The notes beneath the pieces were generated by a model. It was not told the origin of the DNA, did no database searches, and saw nothing but the letters and a program-made list of their open reading frames with translations. Below, in pieces: positions 51,294-59,358 of a stretch of DNA of 64,000 nt. The stretch is from Oscillospiraceae bacterium (GTDB lineage Bacteria > Bacillota_A > Clostridia > Oscillospirales > Oscillospiraceae): positions 137,664 to 201,663 of the forward strand of contig SVLP01000002.1 of assembly GCA_015067895.1 (NCBI GenBank). Direction: 5' to 3'. Numbering within the stretch: position 1 is the first letter of the stretch; the number at the start of each line of letters is the position of its first letter. A program made the translations under genes and the position numbers.

Positions 51294-52673
51294 ATGGATA
51301 CATACACTTCTGAGCAGCAATTGGCTGGCTCGTTGGAAGATATTCAGTATGCGCTGGGTTTCGAGCACGCCCTTCGAAGTCTTGAATCCCAGCTCCACAA
51401 CACCGACAATCCGGAAGTAATTGCCCTTGAAATGCTCGTTGCTGCCGTGGAATTCTACGACGGCGACTGGTGCGGTGTGGTTGAAGCGGATCTTGAGGTA
51501 GGTGCATGGACGCCGCTGTGGTGGTATGACCGCCGCACCGGCGGCATGACGCCGACCCGGTTCCTGGAGCTGGAGGATGCCGCTCCCATGCAACGTTGGA
51601 TTACTGCCATGCGGCAGGGAACACCGATTTGCATCGAAAACGCAGAAGATGTCAAAGACACCCATCCCGGTGAATACAGCGTTTACAAGCGTCTCAACGC
51701 CCATTCCGTGATTGCTGCACCTTTCTGGAAGAACCCGTCTGGCTTTCTTCTTGTCAGAAATCCTAAGCGATTCAAGAGGTATACAAGTCTGCTCCAGATG
51801 TATGCCTATGTTGCTGTCTCGACCATCAATGAGAAAAAGCTGCTGGAACGTTCCAACCAGTCATTCTCCCCGGAGAATATCAAGCGGGACACCGATGTCA
51901 TCATCAATCTGTTCGGACAGCTTTCGGTCTATACATCCAAGGGTGTGCTGACCGAAGGCGTTCTGAACTCGCCAAAGCTCAGCAGGTTGCTAGGATATCT
52001 TGTTCTGCACCGGGAACGGGCTGTCCCGCCACGAATGATCGTGGATGCACTTTGGCCAGAAGAGGAGATCGAGAATCCCGGAAACAAGATTAAGGCCCTG
52101 GCTTTCCGGCTTCAAAGTGCGTTCAGTATCATTTCTGATTATCGGCTCGTGGTATCTACCACCAACGGATACCGTATTAACCCGGAACTGAACGTCATGA
52201 CCGATCTGGATCAGTTTGATCGCTATCGTCGTGATGCGCAGAATATGCCATCCTCCAGCAATTCTTCAGATGCAAAGATTGAGCTTCTGAAGAAGGCTGC
52301 TGCACTTTACCATGGCAGTCTTTTTACATCAGCGTCCGGAGAGCATTGGCTGATCCCTACGGAAGTGAGCTACCGTTTGAAATATAACGGTGTCATTAAT
52401 GAGCTGATGCGGGAACTGTCTGCGATCCGCAGCTACTCGCTGATCCAGGAATACGCAGGAATGGCCTTGCAGGTTGATCCCAGGAATGCAGACGCATATT
52501 TCTGGTTAATCACTGCTTTGAATCGCCTGGGCTCTCCGGAAATTGCAAGAAGCGAACTATCTACAGCGCAAATCATGTTGTCTTCTGAAGAAATCAGCGT
52601 CCTTCTCGAAAGATTACGATATAGTGAGTCAGAAAAGAATAAACTCATTTTCACTGTCTCGAATCAGAGTTAA
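51294..52673 (+). CDS. GAF-like / winged-helix / BTAD transcriptional regulator (about 459 aa)
   Basis: The ATG at 51294 is the first sensible start; a GTG at 51276 lies directly on the AAGGAG ribosome site. Residues 30-180 resemble a GAF sensor domain (ALEMLVAAVEFYDGDWCGVVE in part, NAHSVIAAPFWKNPSGFLLV). Residues about 215-310 form an OmpR-like winged helix (LSRLLGYLVLHRERAVPPRMIVDALWP in part). The C-terminal ~140 residues are a BTAD-type helical repeat (YRLKYNGVINELMRELSAI, ALQVDPRNADAYFWLITALNRLG in part). Such SARP-like proteins control secondary-metabolite or peptide genes. It follows the ABC operon by 21 nt and probably regulates it. Confidence 0.75.
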   Translation: MDTYTSEQQLAGSLEDIQYALGFEHALRSLESQLHNTDNPEVIALEMLVAAVEFYDGDWCGVVEADLEVGAWTPLWWYDRRTGGMTPTRFLELEDAAPMQRWITAMRQGTPICIENAEDVKDTHPGEYSVYKRLNAHSVIAAPFWKNPSGFLLVRNPKRFKRYTSLLQMYAYVAVSTINEKKLLERSNQSFSPENIKRDTDVIINLFGQLSVYTSKGVLTEGVLNSPKLSRLLGYLVLHRERAVPPRMIVDALWPEEEIENPGNKIKALAFRLQSAFSIISDYRLVVSTTNGYRINPELNVMTDLDQFDRYRRDAQNMPSSSNSSDAKIELLKKAAALYHGSLFTSASGEHWLIPTEVSYRLKYNGVINELMRELSAIRSYSLIQEYAGMALQVDPRNADAYFWLITALNRLGSPEIARSELSTAQIMLSSEEISVLLERLRYSESEKNKLIFTVSNQS

Positions 52674-52708
52674 GCAAGACTTGATTGTATAAGGGCGGTT
52701 CCTATTTT

Positions 52709-52745
52709 GCTGGCTCCTATCTGTTATTAGGAGCCAGCTTTTTCC
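52709..52745 (+). terminator. Intrinsic terminator after the ABC/BTAD operon
   Basis: Perfect stem GCTGGCTCCT / AGGAGCCAGC (52709-52718 with 52729-52738), followed by TTTTTCCT. Confidence 0.85.
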
Positions 52746-52937
52746 TATAGGCCAGTTGTTTTGATGTTCATAAGTAGAAACTCAATGTCGTTTGGAAAAA
52801 TATATTTTGGAATGATGTCACTTTTGTGTATGTTCAGTACATATTATTAGTGATAGCATTGATTGTTTCTATTTGCAATTAATGTTGCCCCCATAAGATG
52901 TATTGATTTCATAAATATCATTATCGAGGTGAAAGAG

Positions 52938-54188
52938 ATGAGAAAACTCGTTTCGCTACTGCTACGATTCAAAAGAGCTGTAGTGACATTATTGACCATT
53001 TGTGTTTGCATTGCAGAATACTATCTTATCCCTAGCGATTCTGATTTCACGCTATTTATTACACTTTTGTCTACTGCTATTCTTTCCTTGTCTGTATATC
53101 TTGTCTTGATTAAGAAGCGAGTAATTCTAACTCCTTTTATAATTTGTTCAATCATGGCCATTATTTTTGCCAACAAGCTTTATTCAAACAAAGAAATAAT
53201 CGCACTGTTTCCACTCCTTGAAAAAGTTCCGCCAGCATTGTTATCTTTTTTCTTCGTAATCCTACTTTTTGTGTTGTATTATGCGTTCCTATTCGTTAAG
53301 GAACTGTTCGCTGAAATGTCGGAGCCATCCATATCGAATGAACAAGCAATTCCCACGTCACATCCAACGACAGAAGATGGCGTTCACGTCACTGCTGCAC
53401 CAGCAACCGAGATACAGACTACTGCTCAACCCATCCGGAAGCATACAAATATTCTTCGAACACTGCTTATGGCGCTTGCCTCAGTCGCCATCATTGCGTT
53501 AACATTTATCAGTTATGAGTGGCTCAAGGTAGGAACGGAAGAGATTATTACTACGGATATTGCGGAATTTGCATCGACACTTTTATCTAATGGAGCAATA
53601 ATTCTGATTGTCTTTCTTGCAGTTTTGTTCTCTATCTATGCGTTGGTTGAAATGATACGCTTTCTATTCTCGCATGTATGGCCTGTTGAATCCTCAGTGC
53701 AGATAAAGAGTAAAGTAACATTTCCTTGGGTTGTCAGTTTCTTTGGAGTTCTGATTCTCTTCTATATAGCATTCAGCTTCACCGGATTTACTTTAGACGA
53801 TTTTACAGAACTCACTTCAGAGGCGAGATATATTGCACTGCCCCTTGCCATAATTGTCATTTTCATTACATTCTGGATTCTTGTTAGAATTTCTCATAGC
53901 TTGTTGCTGTTGATCGTCGACCTGAATCCAAAGGATTTGAAGGAGTCTTTGAGCAAACGGATTTCTAAATTCATGCAGACATATATTAATGATATAGGAA
54001 ATACGTTGATCAATGATATTATTCTCAAAACAATAAAAACCGCATTGGATTACGTTGCTTTTATTCCAAGCTTTTTCAGCACATTCTACAAATTCACTTT
54101 TGGGACAGATGAATATGATCAAGTAACATATGAGTGCGATGAAAGTGAACCTGAAGAAAATGCTGAAGCAACCTGTGTTGAGAACTAA
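52938..54188 (+). CDS. Polytopic membrane protein of unknown family (416 aa), first of a cargo pair
   Basis: I start at ATG 52938 (MRKLVSLLLRF), just after GAGGTGAAAGAG; the longer frame from 52863 lacks a ribosome site. About eight membrane helices are visible, in two groups separated by a Thr/Pro-rich cytoplasmic or external linker (residues about 150-190). The C-terminal ~80 residues are soluble and acidic at the end (YECDESEPEENAEATCVEN). No known domain. AT-rich. The next gene starts 38 nt later on the same strand and is also a membrane protein, so they probably form one system. Confidence 0.65.
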   Translation: MRKLVSLLLRFKRAVVTLLTICVCIAEYYLIPSDSDFTLFITLLSTAILSLSVYLVLIKKRVILTPFIICSIMAIIFANKLYSNKEIIALFPLLEKVPPALLSFFFVILLFVLYYAFLFVKELFAEMSEPSISNEQAIPTSHPTTEDGVHVTAAPATEIQTTAQPIRKHTNILRTLLMALASVAIIALTFISYEWLKVGTEEIITTDIAEFASTLLSNGAIILIVFLAVLFSIYALVEMIRFLFSHVWPVESSVQIKSKVTFPWVVSFFGVLILFYIAFSFTGFTLDDFTELTSEARYIALPLAIIVIFITFWILVRISHSLLLLIVDLNPKDLKESLSKRISKFMQTYINDIGNTLINDIILKTIKTALDYVAFIPSFFSTFYKFTFGTDEYDQVTYECDESEPEENAEATCVEN

Positions 54189-54226
54189 TAATCTCAAGCT
54201 AATCAATAATATGTGGAGGCTTACAT

Positions 54227-55771
54227 ATGCCGGAAAATAAACATGATCCTCAAAAAAAGCAACACGAGAAAAGATTCGATAGCACCCGCGAAAGCATTAA
54301 AATAGTAAGGGTTGCTGCCTTTTGTTTTGCCATCGTGTCTTGGATTGCAACCGCAGACGGCCTTAATCTATATGTGTTTGAAAACCAGCCGATTCATGCC
54401 ACATTAGTATCATTTGGTGTACAAGGAATACTATTTGTCTTTAATCTTAAATTACCTGAATATTTCAAACGTATTGGTACGAAGCCTCATACTAATACGG
54501 TACAGAATACCAAAAATATCAGTAGCTCAAAAGGTTATAAGTGTGTTCTTATAGCTCTGTATGTTTCGTTACTTATCTTTTCCTCTACATTTTCGTTTGT
54601 ATTCATCTGCAATAATGCTGTATATGGTCGAAATACTGGTTATGTTGATAACAATATTGAACTAAACACTCGTTATTGGGAGATTAGGCAGGCTACACAG
54701 AACTACATAAATGAAAATGTAAACGCCACACAGATCCTCGCCAGTGAGCAACTTTCCGAGTTACAAGTTATGGTCGGTGATCTGTTTTCACAAAATGACG
54801 GAACACAGCATACTCTTGAGGAAGTAACAAATATACTTGACGAAGCAAACAGTAAACTAGCAGCAGCACGCTTAGATGAATCACAGAAAAAAAGTGATTA
54901 TGATATTGCTGCCAAAAAAGTCGATAATTTAGAGGGGGTAAAGTACTGGAAAAAAGATGACTATGCCACTGCGGAGACAAAAAGAGACAACGCATATGCT
55001 TTGTGGCAAGCAGCGCAGAATGCCACTTTGGCTAGAGAGCAAGAACAACAGAAGGCTCAGAAGGCATTTGATAACTGGGGCAAAACAGAAGGTGCTATTA
55101 TAGGCGGCTTTTTGGCCGAATTGCTTAGTTTTGATCCTGATGAAACAATACTTAAGGATAAAATGAACTACCTAAATGCAGCGATTATCGAACTGGGTAA
55201 TGGTGGTAACATACCTGACAATTTCGGTGAAATTGTCACAAAAACTCAATCGCTGCAAATCACAATTGATCAGTATCTTGCGCTTCGAGGTGCTGGCAAA
55301 AGTACAATTTTCGATCCCACCAATACTACTCTGAACAGTGCTCTTGCTATTACACCAAATCCGCAACTTGATTCATTCAATCAGGATAAGCAGGCTTGGC
55401 AAGCCACTTGGAAGACGGCGTTTGATGATCTCAAATCTTTGATTCAATCACTACCAGACTACTCCGAAAGAGTCATGAATGATAAACTCGGTCAGAGCGG
55501 CAGACATCTCATTAATACTGAGATCCTTGAATCCTACGATCCGATTGCCCTTATACATGAAATTGACTCCCTGGTAAGAGGAAAGACAACAGATATCAAT
55601 ACCATAGAGAAAGTGTTCAAAATCTTTTTTAGCGAATATCCTGCTGCAGCTTACATCTCAATTGTAATTGCATATTTCCTTGATCTAGCATCTTTGGCTG
55701 CAGGCCTATTCCAATATGCTATCAGCGAAGCGGAAAAGGAACGTAAAAAAGCATCGCTTCAAAACACATAG
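54227..55771 (+). CDS. Membrane protein with long extracytoplasmic coiled coil (514 aa), second of a cargo pair
   Basis: Starts after GTGGAGGCTTACAT. Three N-terminal helices (residues about 25-135: VAAFCFAIVSWIATADGL, LVSFGVQGILFVFNLKL, VLIALYVSLLIFSSTFSFVF), an external region of about 340 residues rich in heptads (LDEANSKLAAARLDESQKKSD in part, NATLAREQEQQKAQKAFDNW), and one C-terminal helix (AAYISIVIAYFLDLASLAAGLF). No known family. The shape, a membrane anchor with a coiled external stalk, fits a sensor or surface-exclusion/abortive protein. The function cannot be stated. Confidence 0.65.
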   Translation: MPENKHDPQKKQHEKRFDSTRESIKIVRVAAFCFAIVSWIATADGLNLYVFENQPIHATLVSFGVQGILFVFNLKLPEYFKRIGTKPHTNTVQNTKNISSSKGYKCVLIALYVSLLIFSSTFSFVFICNNAVYGRNTGYVDNNIELNTRYWEIRQATQNYINENVNATQILASEQLSELQVMVGDLFSQNDGTQHTLEEVTNILDEANSKLAAARLDESQKKSDYDIAAKKVDNLEGVKYWKKDDYATAETKRDNAYALWQAAQNATLAREQEQQKAQKAFDNWGKTEGAIIGGFLAELLSFDPDETILKDKMNYLNAAIIELGNGGNIPDNFGEIVTKTQSLQITIDQYLALRGAGKSTIFDPTNTTLNSALAITPNPQLDSFNQDKQAWQATWKTAFDDLKSLIQSLPDYSERVMNDKLGQSGRHLINTEILESYDPIALIHEIDSLVRGKTTDINTIEKVFKIFFSEYPAAAYISIVIAYFLDLASLAAGLFQYAISEAEKERKKASLQNT

Positions 55772-55802
55772 TTTGAATATTTTTAGGTTGTAACTGTCTC
55801 AT

Positions 55803-55902
55803 AACCAATAACAACCACGGTATAACCCAAATATTTCATACAACTCAAATTGAACCAACCCCGTAACCACCGCATAACCCCCACACAACCACCCATACAA
55901 CC
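55803..55902. repeat. Array of AACC motifs phased at about 11 bp
   Basis: AACC (or AACT once) begins at 55803, 55813, 55824, 55842, 55853, 55865, 55876, 55887 and 55899, with an extra AACC at 55857. Most steps are 10-12 bp, one helical turn. On the minus strand they read GGTTGT/GGTTAT. The region is non-coding and resembles iterons or a protein-binding array near the element's right side. Confidence 0.55.
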
Positions 55903-55966
55903 CCCGCAGGTTAATCTGTCCGGGCAAGAGCGACTTGCCTTGACGCTGAACCTGCGGGGGTATTTT
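55901..55966 (+). terminator. Compound hairpin with inner stem
   Basis: Outer stem CCCCCGCAGGTT / AACCTGCGGGGG (55901-55912 with 55949-55960) encloses an inner stem GGCAAG / CTTGCC (55923-55928 with 55934-55939). TATTTTATT follows. It directly continues the AACC array. It may act as a terminator, a structured RNA, or single-strand origin. Confidence 0.55.
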
Positions 55967-55988
55967 ATTGGAACCCGAAAATAGCAGA

Positions 55989-56035
55989 CGAGCATCGGCC
56001 AGTGTGTTTTCGCCCACCAGCCGATGCTCGTTTTT
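55989..56035 (+). terminator. Intrinsic terminator
   Basis: Stem CGAGCATCGGC / GCCGATGCTCG (55989-55999 with 56020-56030), followed by TTTTTATG. A smaller stem CATTTTG / CAAAATG lies at about 56079-56099 just before the next ribosome site and may be an operator. Confidence 0.75.
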
Positions 56036-56121
56036 ATGCCCGAATGGGCCTAGAATCCGTTCTCCGACCATGTCGGCATTTTGACCCAACACCAAAATGT
56101 CAGTATACGGAGGAGCAGAAT

Positions 56122-56409
56122 ATGAATTTCAACCCGAAAGAGACGGGAATCAGAATCAGCATCCTGCGTCAGCAGATGGGCATGACCCAGGAGCAGTTTG
56201 CGGAGCTGAACAACATCACCAGAAACCATCTGGCCAAGCTGGAGTGCGGCCTGAAGAAGCCCTCCATCGAGCTTCTCGTGACCTTCTCAGAGAATACGGG
56301 ACGGTCACTGGATTATCTTGTCACCGGAAAGAATGTTGCCCTGCCGGAGATCAAGGGGCAGCTCCGGGAGCTGATCGAGAGCTTGTCCCGCTTGGAATGC
56401 CAGATCTGA
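56122..56409 (+). CDS. XRE-family transcriptional regulator (95 aa)
   Basis: Starts at ATG 56122 after CGGAGGAGCAGAAT. Helix-turn-helix at MTQEQFAELNNITRNHLAKLE, then TGRSLDYLVTG. GC content returns to the element's backbone level here. It is a single-domain regulator close to the toxin-like and recombinase genes and may control excision or the right-end genes. Confidence 0.88.
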   Translation: MNFNPKETGIRISILRQQMGMTQEQFAELNNITRNHLAKLECGLKKPSIELLVTFSENTGRSLDYLVTGKNVALPEIKGQLRELIESLSRLECQI

Positions 56410-56936
56410 AAATGCATCGAAAATCGGCCATCTTTGTTCTCCGGTGGTCAATCGCCAAACCGTGCCCAAAACCGTACAATATGCATACAGTCAATTCGGC
56501 TGGATGCACCTTGAAAAATCCATATCAGTTCATCAGGTACGTTCCCATTGCGATTGCGATGAGCATAAGCCACCTTAGCGTCTGCGCCATGATCCGCCGT
56601 CCGGTACGAGAAGATCTCACGATTTCTTTTGTCTTGTCTCAACCGGCCTAGCGGGGAGCGAATAACAGCAAGCTATCAGCACCGGGCAGCTCCCGGTGGG
56701 GCGATGACCCGCAATGGGGCCAATGATACTCCTGTTCAGTCACAGCCTCAAGCAATGAGAGCAGCCGTGCAGAGAACCTGCCGGGGGCAAAACGCCCGTG
56801 GAGCTGGTACGCTGCCAGCCGCCTGATGAATTCCTACACGGTTCGGGTCGTTGAGGACAAATGGAACCGTACACTTACCGACCGTCGGCAGCGTAAGTCT
56901 CAGCACAAAGCCCTGACCCAGACCTGCCGCACGGTC
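56410..56936. other. 527-bp region without a convincing gene
   Basis: I see no strong gene. Two short frames are noted: a 21-aa hydrophobic peptide on the minus strand at 56525-56590 (MAQTLRWLMLIAIAMGTYLM-) and a 39-aa basic frame on the plus strand at 56826-56945 (MNSYTVRVVEDKWNRTLTDR-). Neither has a good ribosome site. The second could be the 3' end of a decayed gene. Confidence 0.35.
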
Positions 56937-56960
56937 TTTACATAGGCAGTCATGCTGCCT
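56937..56960 (+). promoter_or_regulatory. TTTACATAG + hairpin before the MazF-like gene; right edge of second cargo region
   Basis: TTTACATAG (56937-56945) overlaps stem AGGCAG TCATG CTGCCT (56944-56949 with 56955-56960), then TTATT. The only canonical ATG of the next gene (56952) lies in the loop of this hairpin. Confidence 0.55.
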
Positions 56961-57512
56961 TATTACACAAAGGAGGTCATTCCCATCAACAGAACAGTCA
57001 AACGTGGGGAGCTGTACTATGCAGATCTGGGTCAGGGCGTCGGCTCCGAGCAGAACGGCTACCGTCCGGTGGTCATCATCCAGAATGATGTCGGCAACAA
57101 GCACAGCCCCACGGTCATTGTCGCCGCTGTGACAAGCAAGAACAGCACAAAGTCCAATCTCCCCACCCATTATGAAATCGGCCAGGAGGCCGGTCTGGAA
57201 GCCCCGTCGATCATCCTCACGGAGCAGCTTCGCACCATAGACAAGCACCGCCTGACAAACTACATCGGAACCCTTACATCCGGCCAGATCAAAGGGCTTA
57301 ACCACGCCCTGGCCATCAGCATCGGCCTGATCGAGCCGAAGCCCAGCCATCTGAGACTCTGCCTTTGCGCCAAGTGCGCCGAAAACTTCTACGGGGCAGG
57401 GGACTACATCCTCAAGAGGGCCAGACCCAATGATGGCCGGAAGGAAGTCTGTAGTTACTGCAACCATCGTCTGGGGTACGAGTACACGCTCGTAAAGAAA
57501 GAGAAGGCATAA
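56952..57512 (+). CDS. PemK/MazF-family toxin-like protein with C-terminal zinc ribbon
   Basis: Residues from VKRGELYYADLGQGVGSEQNGYRPVVII (in part) to QIKGLNHALAISIGLI are a MazF/PemK RNA-endonuclease fold, with RPVVIIQND and TSKN motifs. An added tail carries CAKC and CSYC, a four-cysteine zinc-ribbon pattern. I list ATG 56952, the only canonical start, but it lies in a hairpin loop with no ribosome site. A perfect AAAGGAGG (56969-56976) instead points to ATC 56985 (8 nt away) or ATT 56979. No antitoxin gene is seen beside it, so it may be a solitary regulatory MazF as in other Tn1549-like elements. Confidence 0.85.
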   Translation: MLPYYTKEVIPINRTVKRGELYYADLGQGVGSEQNGYRPVVIIQNDVGNKHSPTVIVAAVTSKNSTKSNLPTHYEIGQEAGLEAPSIILTEQLRTIDKHRLTNYIGTLTSGQIKGLNHALAISIGLIEPKPSHLRLCLCAKCAENFYGAGDYILKRARPNDGRKEVCSYCNHRLGYEYTLVKKEKA

Positions 57513-57565
57513 GGACAACCCGGTTAAGAATATGGTCTATCACCATATGATGCAGGAGGTAGCTT

Positions 57566-57739
57566 TTGGGCGTTGCAGCTTCGTACAGAACCGAAACCCG
57601 TCAGGCCATGATTGGCACACTGAGTTTTACCGTTATTGAACTGATTCCTGTTTTTTCCAGCGATGAGGAACGGAAACAGGTAAAGCAGAAAATCGAATAC
57701 GGCTTATATCGCATCTTTGAGAAGTATTCGCACATTTGA
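57566..57739 (+). CDS. 57-aa conserved small protein upstream of the recombinase
   Basis: Starts at TTG 57566 after GCAGGAGGTAGCT. Sequence features: TRQAMIGTLSFTVIELIPVF, then a charged helix (DEERKQVKQKIEYGLYRIFEKY). It is soluble and resembles small proteins encoded beside large serine recombinases of clostridial elements. It might be a recombination directionality factor, but I cannot show that. A terminator hairpin separates it from the recombinase. Confidence 0.55.
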   Translation: MGVAASYRTETRQAMIGTLSFTVIELIPVFSSDEERKQVKQKIEYGLYRIFEKYSHI

Positions 57740-57747
57740 ACATAAGG

Positions 57748-57786
57748 AGCCACCACGGTACAATGATGCTGTTGGTGGCTCTTTCT
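57748..57786 (+). terminator. Hairpin before the recombinase gene
   Basis: Stem AGCCACCA / TGGTGGCT (57748-57755 with 57773-57780), then CTTTCTT. It may limit read-through into the recombinase gene and so keep integration or excision rare. Confidence 0.65.
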
Positions 57787-57807
57787 TGTTGAAAGGGGGA
57801 GCCTATT

Positions 57808-59322
57808 TTGAAATACGATGCGATATATGCCAGACAATCGGTAGACCGTCTGGACAGCATTTCTATCGAAAGTCAGATCGAATACTGCCAATATGAAGCA
57901 AGGGGAGGCGAATACAGGGTTTTTCAGGACAAAGGCTACAGCGGCAAGAACACAGCCCGCCCCAATTTCCAACTCATGTTTGAAGCAATCCGAAAAGGGG
58001 AGGTCAAGCGTGTTATCGTCTATAAGCTGGATCGTATCAGCAGATCCATTCTGGATTTTGCAACCATGATGGCTCAGTTTCAGGAACACAATGTGGAGTT
58101 TGTTTCCTGTACGGAAAAGTTCGACACCTCCACTCCCATGGGACGAGCCATGCTGAACATTTGCATCGTCTTTGCCCAGCTGGAGCGTGAGACGATCCAG
58201 CAGCGTGTCACCGATGCCTACATATCTCGGAGCAGAAAGGGCTTCTATATGGGTGGCCGCATCCCTTACGGCTATCAGTTGGAAACCCATATGATCGAGG
58301 GTAAGAAAACATCGAGATACGTTGCCGTTCCAGAGGAAGCAAAGATCGTGAAGCTGATTTTTTCCATGTATGCGCAGCCCCAGACCTCCTTCGGAGATAT
58401 CGTCCACTATCTGGTGGATCACGATATTCCGAATGTGAAGGGCAAAGGCGGCGTATGGGATCGCAACAGAATCGGCAACATGATCCGGAACCCCATCTAC
58501 GTAAAAGCAGACCTGGATGTCTATCGCTTCTATAAAGACCAGGGGGCAGTGCTTCACGATGACCCATCTCTGTTCATCGGAACCAATGGCTGTTATCTGT
58601 ACTCCGATCAAAAATCGGGACGCAAGGAAACCCATCTGGAAGGTCAGCACATCGTTCTGGCTCCCCATGATGGCATTGTTCCATCCGATATCTGGATCAG
58701 AGCCCGAATGAAATGCTTGAACAACAAGCAGGTAGCAAAGCCTCTGAAGGCGAGAAACACATGGCTTGCCGGCAAGGTCAAATGCGGCAAGTGCGGCTAT
58801 GCAATGGTCGTGAAGAAATCCAACACCAAGATTGGCCGCTACCTTGTTTGCAGCAGAAGATATCAGACAAACTTCTGTGAGGGTGTCGGTGGAATCGACA
58901 CCACCGCCTTTGAGAACTTCATTCTTCAGGAGATGACGGAGCATGTCCGGCAGTTTGAAACACTCAACGCCCCAAACAGCCAGTCACAGAACCCCAGAAT
59001 CCCCGAACTGGATTCTGAAATCGAAAGGATCGATCAGGAGATCGAAAAGCTCATGGCCCGTGTGGCCGACGCCGATGCCATCCTGATGGGTTACATCAAT
59101 AAGAGGATCAGTGAGCTGCACACGCAGGCAACTGCGCTCAAGCAGGAGCGAAGTGATCTTCTTGCCGTGGAAAGCCAGAGCGACCTGGACACCAAGCAGC
59201 TCAAAAACTATATGCAGCACTGGGATGAGCTGGAATTTGACGACAAAAGAACCGTTGTCGATCTGCTCATCACGGTCATCAAAGTCACAGAAACCACCTG
59301 TGAAATTACTTGGAAAGTCTAA
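57808..59322 (+). CDS. Large serine recombinase (integrase/excisionase of the element)
   Basis: 504 aa from TTG 57808, after AAAGGGGGAGCCTATT. Resolvase domain: catalytic Ser11 in YARQSVDR, then YKLDRISRS, TSTPMGRAMLNI and RETIQQRVTDA. The Recombinase domain (about 160-290) has GGRIPYGYQ and RIGNMIRNPIYVK. The zinc ribbon has CGKCGYAM, then C...C in LVCSRRYQTNFCEG. A C-terminal coiled coil follows (EIERIDQEIEKLMARVADAD, in part). It catalyses integration and excision at attL/attR; it ends 28 bp from the right junction. Confidence 0.95.
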   Translation: MKYDAIYARQSVDRLDSISIESQIEYCQYEARGGEYRVFQDKGYSGKNTARPNFQLMFEAIRKGEVKRVIVYKLDRISRSILDFATMMAQFQEHNVEFVSCTEKFDTSTPMGRAMLNICIVFAQLERETIQQRVTDAYISRSRKGFYMGGRIPYGYQLETHMIEGKKTSRYVAVPEEAKIVKLIFSMYAQPQTSFGDIVHYLVDHDIPNVKGKGGVWDRNRIGNMIRNPIYVKADLDVYRFYKDQGAVLHDDPSLFIGTNGCYLYSDQKSGRKETHLEGQHIVLAPHDGIVPSDIWIRARMKCLNNKQVAKPLKARNTWLAGKVKCGKCGYAMVVKKSNTKIGRYLVCSRRYQTNFCEGVGGIDTTAFENFILQEMTEHVRQFETLNAPNSQSQNPRIPELDSEIERIDQEIEKLMARVADADAILMGYINKRISELHTQATALKQERSDLLAVESQSDLDTKQLKNYMQHWDELEFDDKRTVVDLLITVIKVTETTCEITWKV

Positions 59323-59350
59323 TTTTTTTGTACTTCATGCTGATTGTATT

Positions 59351-59358
59351 GCTTCTCC
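59351..59358. other. attR: right junction of the conjugative element
   Basis: GCTTCTCC matches attL GCTTCGCC (11003-11010) in 7 of 8 bases, with GCTTC identical. To its right begins cotJC coding sequence on the minus strand (…HFQRFGEA). Element sequence and a spurious in-frame stop (TGA near 59335) lie to the left. Confidence 0.7.

Noticed and set aside
55803..55902. CRISPR array
   Set aside because: The repeat unit is only 4-6 bp with about 11-bp phasing; there are no spacers of CRISPR length and no cas genes.
56525..56590. 21-aa hydrophobic peptide as a type I toxin
   Set aside because: No ribosome site, no antisense RNA promoter visible and the peptide is too short to judge; kept only as a note.
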